Positions 51,021-60,000 of a stretch of DNA of 60,000 bases are shown one piece after another (position 1 is the stretch's first letter; every line of letters starts with the position of its first letter). Made by a program: the position numbers and the translations under genes. A model generated the notes under the pieces. That model made no database searches. It was not told the origin of the DNA and was given only the letters and a program-made list of their open reading frames with translations. This stretch comes from Membranipora membranacea. Its lineage: Eukaryota; Bryozoa; Gymnolaemata; Cheilostomatida; Membraniporidae. Location: NCBI GenBank assembly GCA_914767715.1, contig OU612073.1, positions 17,052,001 through 17,112,000 of the forward strand. Direction: 5' to 3'.

Positions 51021-54000
51021 ATCCGATTTTACTCAACCTTTTTTTTAATCAAATTGAGTTGTGGACTCGTTGTGAGCATCCCCCTTTGTCTTGATGCTGG
51101 TCAAGGCCTTATTCACCAAGAATCAGGGTTACAATCCAACACAAGAGATCACGTCATCATTCAGTAGAACTGGTTCAACCAAGTGACATCATCGCCCTGT
51201 TTTAAGATTTTGAATACAATAGCATAATGCATGTCTGGATTATTGTCACGCAACAGGCTTTAATTTGACCGGTATATACCTGGTAAACAAACTAATAAAG
51301 CCGCTTGAACATTGCACTTCACAAGCAATAATCACGCTTGCTTGCTGTGTGTAGGTTGAAAGTAAGTTTTCCTTCAGATGGTTCATTTTTCCCTTTATAA
51401 TTTGTGCAACAACAACATCCAGATAATAATAGATTTAGGTTCCCTGACAATAACAAAGGTAACAATATGTTTCTGTCACTTTCCTTTATCATGGCTTTAC
51501 ATAACATTAAGTATTTAAGCATCTAGGATGAGTGGTACACTGCTGTTTGTTCCAAATTACAATTATCACGCAAATACGAGAGCTATTGATGATTCCCACC
51601 TACCGGCATGTGGGACTTACCAGTATAGTCGTATAGTCGTCAACATTGAGGACTTCTGTTAACACAATTAGTTGTGTACCTCTATTTTCGTGATAGTTAC
51701 ATAATGGGATGATTCTGCAAACGATGAAATAATTTGGTATCTTTGCCTTCCTTGCAAAACATGCTGGTTTACATGTTATCGCTTTGCTCGAGTATCATGG
51801 TTTTCTTGCTCTGCCCTAATACCCATCATGCTTGGGACCTACGCTAAGTACATTAGTATCGGAGATGTTTTTCTCATGAATTTGTTTGCTGCTAAAATAT
51901 TATGTGCTTGACAGAAATTAGCTCAGCACTCTACAAAGGCTGTTGACAGTCTCCAATTTTCAAGATCCCACCCACTGAAAGCAACAGCTTTAAGTTTAAA
52001 CTTTTACTGCGACTCAATCTGTCAATGGTGTATAAAAATCTAGTCTCACAACACTTTGACTGATTGTAGTATGAACCTTGTTTTGACCAGCAACGTTAGC
52101 CAACATTGCAAATAAGATGGACCAGATGTTCTTTGGAATTCCAAGGCAAAGTGCAGTGGACAAGGTAACTTCGTGGAATGTGACGTTGTGACTCGGTGCG
52201 CTCTCATTCTGACTATACAAACAAACTGGGGGTGGTGATGTCATTGGGATCCTAAGCTCATGACCAATTATCTAACGGATGAAGCGTAAATCTAACTGTT
52301 CTGCATTATAGAGATGGCGTCATAGTAGAATAGCGTTTGTGCCATACTTTATGTCAAAGTAGTCAAGTACGTAGGTGATCCTATATCTTTGTTGAGATGT
52401 CGGTGTCACCAATAAACCAATAATAATCAAATAAAATACAATAATGTTTCGGAAGCTCCTAATAAAATTTCAAACCCTACCCTCATACTTGCATAAAGAT
52501 TTCGAAGCAATGAACCACTCCGCTGCAGCCTTTAAGACAGTGGAAATACACCTGAACACGTAGGTAGGAAACCTGAATCTTCTACCAAATTGCACCCAAT
52601 ACTTGACCGATAGCATACATTGCTGGTCCGCTGCCAGTGCATTCTTGTGGATTACCTGGGGCTGCTTGTTTGTATATTCCAGATTTTAACACTGCTATGG
52701 TTGCTCAATCTACAATCCTTTTGTCTATTCTGTTTACACTACGTGTACTCTCTACGTAATATGGCCTTCTTTCAACTTTATCAAACAAAATACACAATTT
52801 TGTTCTCATGTTGACGTGAATGGCGTGGTGTATTTACGTGCACGTGGGCCTGCATGAGACTACCATCCAAGCCTTTCTAAGTTGAGGTTGAAGAGCTATG
52901 ACATCAAACTTGGACCTTAATTAGTCACAAAAAAACTGACATCATAAAAGAAATCAGCCCATAGCCAAATGTCAACACAGGAGAACATTATCACCGTAGC
53001 GGAATATGCGGAGGTGGAAACAAAAATATAGAAAGTGGAAACGATTGACATTTCTCAGATGAGGAAATGAATTGAGGTGATTTATTACCTGCCCCTCATT
53101 ACATCAAATAAGATTTATGATGAAAACCTGGTGGGATGCACAGTACCAGCCTGAGATTGTCACAGTTTACACTCCATTAGTTCAAGCACTTCCTAAATTT
53201 TAATGGAAACAGCATTGATAGTGACTTGACATTATTTTACCAATATTTTGGCTTTCTTATGAAGTTGTTTTCGAGAACTTGGCCGAACCGGTGTTTTTTC
53301 ATGGTACCATATCAGCCACAAATAGAGTTGCTAATTTGCGGCACTTCCCTATATTGAATTAAACATACGGATAGGGTTTGCTTCATTCTACCATAGACAA
53401 TTAAGCCATCAAACTAAATATGGTGCGCAAGCTGGTTGTAGATAAAATATGATTTGATACATCTAAAAATGCCGCAAAATGATTAGTTTCTAATTTTGAT
53501 TCTTGCCGCCAGGGCGACAAGAATTTAACAGCCAGTTAACAGCCAGTTGTTCAGCTTACAAACTATTTATGATGTATTCATTGGAAGTATATAGTATAGT
53601 ATGTGATTTGCTGCTCGCTTAGGCGACAGATTGAAGCCATAGAATAACAAACAGCATTATAACCAACGTAAATGACATACTATAACATGTAGTAGTTTGT
53701 GTGTCTTACAAACAATCACAGCAGAGCAATGATAATTTTTTGGCAGCTTAGAATGGAAGTGGGTAACACACAATTTGATTGCAGTAACCATAGAAGCGTT
53801 ATTCACTATATAATTTATGGCGATGACAGTGTTTTTTTCACTGTGTAATTTACATCCGAAGTGGCCATTTTTCTTCTCACACACCCCTGGGCTTTATCTC
53901 TGATAATAGACCAATCAAGATGGTCGCCTGACACCATCCCCTGGCTTAATTAGAGGCTTTACCAGAGCCTTGAATTACGCATTTTACACTATCGAAGTTC

Positions 54001-54420
54001 TGTTGCATACTACATTTGTATGGTCAGTGTGTCGCTCACATTTACCTGTAATGACCACTGTTGGCTTGCCCAGGGGCCAGGGCTGCTGATGTGCAAAAAA
54101 AGAGATTATTCCAACAAATTTATTTGACCTCATCATGCAAAGAAGCGAGATTGGATGCTTGCCACACAACTGCGCACCTCTTATCTTCTTTTGTGCGTGT
54201 TTGAAAATAATCAATTCAAGTTTCAGTGGGTGATTACTTCGTGAAAATTTGTGATATGAGGCTTGTTTACCTCATGCAAATAAACCTCTCCAGTGTTTGA
54301 GTGCGGCGATTCATGCTCACTACCCACCTAGACACTGCATGCATGTCTACCTGCGGCGAGTAAACAATTTTTCTGGAAAGACAACAATCAGGGATTGTCA
54401 ACTTTGTTTGACAATGATAT

Positions 54421-54460
54421 GGCTTAGTATTAGAGATCAAGGCTTAGTATTAGAGATCAA
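54421..54460. repeat. 20-bp direct tandem duplication
   Basis: Two perfect adjacent copies of GGCTTAGTATTAGAGATCAA. Confidence 0.9.
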
Positions 54461-54970
54461 GAAGTAGTGCTCCTAGATAAGATTGTCAGGGACATTACTA
54501 CCAGCTAGTTTGAGACATGTCCCAACTCCCTGGTACTACAATATGTACGTCGAGCGAGTGTACCATTTGGTGTCAAAGAACAAGGTTTTGCGTAGACGAT
54601 GCCAATCATATCGCCTGTCTTTGTCTTCGCCTGTCTTTCGATCGACCTGACCGATCAACGAGGCCCTTACGTATCTTTGCACATAAACGTAAAACCATAG
54701 CCAAATAAATTTACCAACATCCTTGTATTGTGTTTAACGGTCAAGCAATCTACTTGGACACCATATAGATAAAGGTCAACTTTGTTAGTTGGCACCTTAC
54801 CACAACAAAAAATTGGACTACCAGCCCACAACCAGATAGCTTGTGCATGAAACCGTGAAGGTCTAACAAGGCCAGTAGTTTGGCTGTAATTGTTTTGAAG
54901 CCGAAGAGTTGCCACACTGTATGCTTGCTACTGAGGAAGTGTCTTTTTTAATTAATATGATTTCTATAGT

Positions 54971-54976
54971 TTTATT
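54971..54976 (-). terminator. Candidate poly(A) signal of TENT5
   Basis: AATAAA on the minus strand about 510 bases past the TENT5 stop. It is the clearest hexamer downstream, but the cleavage site was not tested. Confidence 0.3.
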
Positions 54977-55483
54977 TTTTTTGTTACAAATTCTCTTATT
55001 TTACATTGAAAATAAAAAGTATGGTTGAAAATAGCATAATAGTCAAGACTCAAGCGTTATATATAATAACCTGATTCAACATGTTTTTTACTTTTGCTTA
55101 TGAAAAAAGTAAATAGTATAGACAAAATACTTGCGATTAGCTATTCCATTCATCTTAGCAACAGAACAAAAATGAATAATGTTCATTTAAATGTGTAAAA
55201 TATTCCAAGAAAATAACGTGCGGTGTATGAATGATAACCATAGATACTCCTAAGAAAATTAAGACAAAAATAGCAACAAGATCGTTTGGATGGGAACTGT
55301 TTCCTGCATAGTTTTACCGGGAGCTGTCTGCCGACAACAGAGAAGACTGCGTCGGAGGCTTCACATAGTTGAAGACAACAACTTTACACAAATTTAGTGT
55401 AACAGTGTTAAGGATGGACTAGATATGAACAAACATCAGCAACACACTGCTCGAGCCTCGATCAATCATGCAATCTTGCATCA

Positions 55484-58095
55484 TCAGAAGACATGCTGGA
55501 TGGCAGTGTATCCTATAATCGCATGTGGCTGCTGCACAAAGCCAGGATTATAGTACGGATATGTGCAGTTTTGATCCAGGGTTGGCGATTTAGAGTCTAC
55601 AATGCTACCAGGATAAAATTGAGCAGCCACCTCAGCGGAATTGAATATGAGCTGTCGTTCAAACTCATATTGTATGGGATATGTCATCTGTAGAATAAGC
55701 TCAAGGGCTTGTCTACGCTCGTGTCCCATCAAGCATACAGTGCTTTCGTTAACCACTCTGTACAGTTCATGTAAATAACACACCATAAGACCGTAGTTCC
55801 TACCAAAATGGTTGATGAGATAAGAGTCAAGCTTTTGATATTGAGAAGAGATATCGGAATAGTCAATAAAGAACCTGGAGCACATGAGCCTCTCAAGGTT
55901 TTCTATTTCTGAGAGGGTAAATGCAGCCTGATAACCTCGCGCTAAGAGATCACAATACTTGAGAAGCCCACCACCGCGTATTTCCTGCGGAGTGTGTGTT
56001 GATATAAGACGATTGTTCAGGTGATAGAGGGCTTCATTAAACTCCCCATATACACTCTCAGCTATGACAGTAGGGTAGAAATCCTCAGTCATTGGCTCAG
56101 ATGATAGATCATAAAACTGCATCAAGCTATCCAGAATGATCTGGAAAGAGTCGACACTAAACTGGTACTTTCGCTTCATGGTGTCCACAAATTTCAGTTC
56201 TAGATTCATTCCAAAATTATTGGATAGAGTGACAAGGCTCCATTTGTCGCCAGAAGGCTGCCATACTTTGGCCATTTTACTGACGTATGCCTCTGTGAGA
56301 GCACCATGTCCCAGTTTGTGTCGATTAGTGCCCTCTGGTAAATAAGCTAGCAGGCACTCGACGACATAGTCTTTGAGTCGTAACAGCTGGTCTTCGCTTT
56401 CTAATTGTACTGAGAATATGAGATCAATGTCGTTATACAAGAGGGGACTTGATGCGTAGTCGTCTCCAACAACGTAAGTAGCAAACCCACCATTCACTCT
56501 GACATCATGTAATGGGATAGAGTGCTCTCCTAGCTTACAGCAAACTCTGTGTACTAAATCCTGCATGCGAACCTGTAAAAAGGATAAAACCATTGTCATT
56601 CAGTCATTTCTGGATAGCAGTCAATTATCATCATGCAAACCATGAAGAAAGATGGAACAATAAAACCACCAACGTGATACAATCAAGGAATGAGAGTTTA
56701 TAGTCTAATCCCTGGTGTAATGAAGGACAACACACATTTCGTACACAGTGTCATATTGGCGTATACTGAACCAGAGAATGAATTTAAGCGATTTGTAATG
56801 CTGCTTGTTTATGACCAAGCAAATGCTAACAGCTTGTAATTTATTTTTCATTGCCAGACTGAAAAATTCCTGCTACCAATTTATAACAAACATTTGGTTA
56901 CTTTTATGCAACCTAAGGCAGTTTGTGTCAAATTATGAGGGTAGGTAATTGCGTTGAGATGACAGCTTTCATAGTATGTGATTGGAATGTAATATTGGTG
57001 GTTGCGATGTCAAAGTTTCATTTCACCGGTCTGTTTTCCTGTGCAATGTGTCTAAGCTAACCGCAGAGCTTATAAAATGTGTAAGATGAACTATAGGGTA
57101 GTGCTAGGGTAGACCCAATAATTAAAATGCTTGATGTCCATGCAGCTTTAAATCTAATATTTTAAAACAATACTGTCATTTTCTTTTTCGTTAGATAGCA
57201 GCTTCCTCATCAATTTGCTATAGAATTGAATAAAAATTAACACTAAGCAATTAGTTCCATAAACCAATGACAATACCATATATATACCATAAAACCCTGG
57301 CACTGTCATTAAGTGGGTTGAACTGGGTCAACCATGTGCTGCCTGTTGCTGTCATGTTGAATTTGTATTTGAGTACTAACTGTTGTCAATTCATTTTTTT
57401 GCTGTCAAATTAACTAATATACTACTATCCAAAATTATATCTTAGACCTACTGAGTCGAACTTTTTGCAGCAAGGTGTTACTGTAAGTTAGGTTGCTAGC
57501 GACAGCTTTTTGTAGCAGTATCAAAAGCTATCTATATAAATAAACAAATGATGTATCGACAGACCCTGTGACCTACTAGTCTTCTAACTAACCCAGGAGT
57601 AAATAAATGGGTCTACTACCTACTACTACTTACTTATGCAAAGAAAAGATATGATTTGCATATATCATGCTGCCATGGTTCTCTTGTTGATTGCAGATGA
57701 AGCACAACTAAAACAAACTCACTCATAATTTTTCTGGTCAAATCTTCACGCTTAACACACAGCATAGCCTAACAATTACTAATAATGTAATTAATTGTTG
57801 ATATAAACCTGGGAATGATGATGGATATTTATAAAAGTCAGCATTTAAATTCAAAGAACAAAAGAAAGACATGCATTTATATGCATTGCTTGCCTACACC
57901 AATATATGCAGCTGAGAAAGAAGAAAAGGTAAGTTAGAAAGCGATGAACAATGAACTTGCAAAGCAACAAACCTCAAGTGTTGGAAAGTTTCCTCTACCA
58001 TGAACTTCCACAGGCATGTAATAAGCTGAGTTTAGCTTCTCCACCTGCTCATAAGTTAAAGTTGTCTGTGACTTGGGTAGTTTAGGTGCTTCCAT
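55484..58095 (-). CDS. TENT5: Terminal nucleotidyltransferase 5 (FAM46 family), 2 coding exons, 403 aa
   Basis: Coding exons 58095-57973 and 56572-55484 join in phase 0 (1,212 nt). TENT5 enzymes are noncanonical cytoplasmic poly(A) polymerases that stabilise mRNAs, notably of secreted proteins in animals. Exon 1 ends with the family motif [11 protein letters not shown]. Exon 2 gives [12 protein letters not shown] (about residues 66-76), then the catalytic DID of NDIDLIF (Asp 89 and Asp 91), then LELKFVD with a third Asp (about 171), then [35 protein letters not shown] and [14 protein letters not shown], all family hallmarks. Length matches the family (about 390-440 aa). The usual Gly-Ser before the Asp pair is Gly-Gly here. 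The chosen ATG has A at -3 and G at +4. Vertebrates have four paralogues; which this equals cannot be told. Confidence 0.95.
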
Positions 58096-58360
58096 GTTGA
58101 ATGTTGGTGCAATGAATGAATTGAAAACGAGAGGGCAATTGGTAAAATAGTTTTGCAAACACAGCAATCTGCAACAACACAGCCAATCAAGGGTGATTCA
58201 ATGAGATCACTGAAAATGTGTTCTTTCTCGTCTGATCTTGTACTCAATTATGTATTCATACGCGCTAATACATAAAAATTCTTAAATTAGGTGATCATAT
58301 GTGATAGTCTCTATTTATGTAAAATGTAAAGTTTTGCAATTATTCTTCTGGGTACTCACC
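57974..58360 (-). other. TENT5 5' UTR intron, leader and end of coding exon 1
   Basis: A strong donor GAAATTG/GTGAGT ends a leader exon at 58360 and a good acceptor TGTTGTTGCAG precedes 58168, so the intron is 58169-58359. The start codon lies 73 bases into the second exon. An inverted CCAAT box (TGATTGGCTG on the minus strand, about 58180-58190) lies in the intron, so an alternative promoter there is possible. Confidence 0.55.
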
Positions 58361-58393
58361 AATTTCTACCTGATAATCAAACGAAAAAGCCAT
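58056..58393 (-). promoter_or_regulatory. Upstream open reading frame overlapping the TENT5 start
   Basis: The leader exon holds an ATG at 58393 followed by AFSFDYQVEI. After splicing (58360 to 58168) this frame stays open to a stop at about 58056, which lies past the main ATG at 58095 and in a different frame. Its start context is weak (T at -3, G at +4), while the main start is strong, which would allow leaky scanning. The predicted effect is reduced TENT5 translation. Confidence 0.4.
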
Positions 58394-59223
58394 CAATTTC
58401 AAAAGTATGTATGTTAATTCTCATGGGGAAAATTCAAGATATAGCAGTAAATTGGCTACAACTTGGATTTTCCAGAATGATGTCAGAAGTTTCCAGATTA
58501 CATTGAGAAGACAACTCTAGTTTGCTGGATTATGTGGGTCTCCTACAGACAAGAGCACAACAGGAAGTGGATGGTCAGTGAGTGAGAGGAGTAGGCCTGG
58601 ACAACTTTTGTAGCTTTCTGAGCTGTCATCACACTTGTGATAACTTCATACGCCACACAAGAGTTTCTGCTGCACAATAAATGTATGAGAGATCCAGGTA
58701 AGTCAGTTTGAGATGAAAAATGACTTTCGTTTTTATGACCAACAAGGATTCAAGATGTTGGGGCAAGGAGTCTCCTTGGACTTGGTTGGGGTACTCAGTC
58801 ATTGATGATTGTTGTTCTGTTGTGATTGGTTTTGGCAATGAACTCCCATTGGACTTGGTTGGACTTTCACTTGGTGGTGGTCGTTGGTTTGTGCACCCAT
58901 TACCCATTATTGAACAGTCATTAATGCTTTCTCATCCAGGTCAAAAGGTGCATTGACTCAACTTATGGCAAACAATCTTGCCATAGAATAGATAGAACTA
59001 CTCAGTCTACTTGTCATCACATGTATATGTATTATCATATTAATGAAGCCATGCTAATGTTCTATTTTAATTATTCTTGCAGGTAGGGGTTCTTCGTTTG
59101 AGGGCTCAGACAATAACTAAAATCTGTTCTGTTCACTGAGATGCACCGCATTTGGACTCCGATGAGCTTCCAACTACAGCTATGAGAGTTATTGAAGATC
59201 GCTGTCCATTTTCCAATACGGCC
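58394..59223. promoter_or_regulatory. Divergent promoter region between TENT5 and the USP gene, with USP leader exons
   Basis: The two genes point away from each other. An ETS-type site ACAGGAAGTG is at 58560-58569. On the plus strand a perfect donor CCAG/GTAAGT ends a probable leader exon at 58697, and an acceptor TTATTCTTGCAG opens a second leader exon at 59083 that runs into the USP start. No TATA box stands out. Confidence 0.5.
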
Positions 59224-59839
59224 ATGGGGAAGAAGAGAAAGAATCAAAACAGTCACCAAAATCATCTTAACCACGCGCAGTGTGATACCTCCGATGATGC
59301 TGACAACAGTAAGTTTTAAAATATAGTAGGTATAAAGGCCTAGAGATCAGACCTGCGCGTGATTTGAGTGAGTTATTGAGTAGTGTTACCGACTCTGTCA
59401 GGTTTTCCACATTGAAGTATGAAATTAGGTAGACACTGTTTATGCCTGTAAGATATGAATCAACGTTGTCGTTGTTGGGAAGTTGTTTGAGATGGCCCAG
59501 CGATCCCATGCACTTTTGTTTGTTTCCTAAGTCATTAGTCATATCCTACAAGTCTGTTTATTTGCAAGCCAATATGATCAATATTGATGTGTGTGACCAC
59601 TTTCGCATATATCCTATGTTCAGTCATAAATTATCCGTAATGAACGAAGCATGATGTCAAACAGAGGCCATCATAAGTGATGGTTCACATTATCACATGG
59701 TCTACTGTTTATCTTGTTTAATGTTATACTGATTCTGTTGACAGGCCCTAATAAGAAGGCATGCTCTCATGTGGCAAAGGCTGTCAAGTTGAGTAACTGG
59801 AAGAAGATGGTTAAGCCGTCCACCAAACTACAATGTGCT
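59224..59839 (+). CDS. Ubiquitin carboxyl-terminal hydrolase, USP16/USP45-type, N-terminal part (runs off the window)
   Basis: Coding exons 59224-59308 and 59745-59839 join in phase (28 codons plus 1 nt, then 2 nt plus 31 codons), and the next donor GTGAGT follows at 59840. The product starts MGKKRKNQNSHQNH and continues SPNKKACSHVAKAVKLSNWK, then KLQC. USP16 begins MGKKR and both USP16 and USP45 have an acidic/basic linker before a zf-UBP finger opening with C.H; this is that opening. These enzymes remove ubiquitin, USP16 from histone H2A. The catalytic Cys and His boxes would lie beyond the edge, so activity cannot be judged. The short basic N-terminus alone would not be enough; the finger motif makes the call. 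Confidence 0.75.
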
Positions 59840-60000
59840 GTGAGTAGTTTTAACAAGCATCTATATGTATATAGCTACTGAATATGTATATAGCTACAGA
59901 CTGATCCAATGATCCCCTTCCCTTTTGGTATGCCTACCAGATGCCATGGAGATCCTGTCTTGGCCTAACTAACTAACTAACTAATGTCATAAATTTAATA

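Larger units (their letters stand above)
45205..55483. other. Long intergenic region
   Basis: About 10 kb with no convincing gene. It contains a near-perfect hairpin (48663-48716), a 29-bp duplication (50114-50171), a tRNA-derived SINE (about 50810-51020), a 20-bp duplication (54421-54460) and, at its right end, a poly(A) signal for TENT5. Minus-strand open frames at 48671-48913, 49064-49420, 52014-52244 and 54667-54915 are the most protein-like, but lack recognisable domains. Confidence 0.5.

Noticed and set aside
52014-52244. 76-aa minus-strand frame starting MTSPPPVCLYSQ as a receptor first exon
   Set aside because: It has NES and NVT glycosylation-like sites and a hydrophobic stretch, but no following exon with compatible splice sites was found.

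Overview
This is nuclear DNA from an animal. It is AT-rich, its genes are split by many GT-AG introns, and it is littered with foldback elements, MITEs and tRNA-derived SINEs. The genes (BCKDHB, TENT5/FAM46, a USP with a zf-UBP finger, and a PARP14-like RNA-binding/macro protein) are metazoan. Moderate introns, short intergenic distances and two head-to-head gene pairs suggest an invertebrate, possibly a non-bilaterian such as a sponge. The species cannot be fixed from sequence alone.

Layout. 1-4796: no recognisable gene. 4797-23871 (-): a 23-exon gene whose 22 junctions are all phase-consistent (about 1,579 aa). It runs P/Q-rich and RGG N-terminus, RRM-like repeats, KH-like repeats, one macro domain. 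This is the PARP14 order without a visible ADP-ribosyltransferase domain. 24722-42842 (+): complete 8-exon BCKDHB (372 aa, mitochondrial E1-beta of the branched-chain 2-oxoacid dehydrogenase), divergent from the macro gene across about 850 bp. 43419-45204 (-): a tentative 4-exon gene of unknown function. 45205-55483: mostly intergenic, with a SINE, a near-perfect hairpin and short duplications. 55484-58095 (-): complete 2-coding-exon TENT5 (FAM46) terminal nucleotidyltransferase with an upstream noncoding exon carrying an overlapping uORF. 59224 to beyond the right edge (+): the first two coding exons of a USP16/USP45-type deubiquitinase, divergent from TENT5.

The most unusual structure is a 13-copy, 47-bp tandem array at 7946-8558. 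It repeats the 3' end of exon 19 of the macro gene together with its 5' splice site, so the intron begins with a row of about a dozen extra near-identical donors. Other notable items are a 348-bp MITE flanked by TA that contains a tRNA-like sequence, a foldback element with 11-bp flanking repeats, and two copies of the same short palindrome in BCKDHB introns. The genes do not form a pathway. Their link is positional: two divergent pairs that probably share promoter regions.
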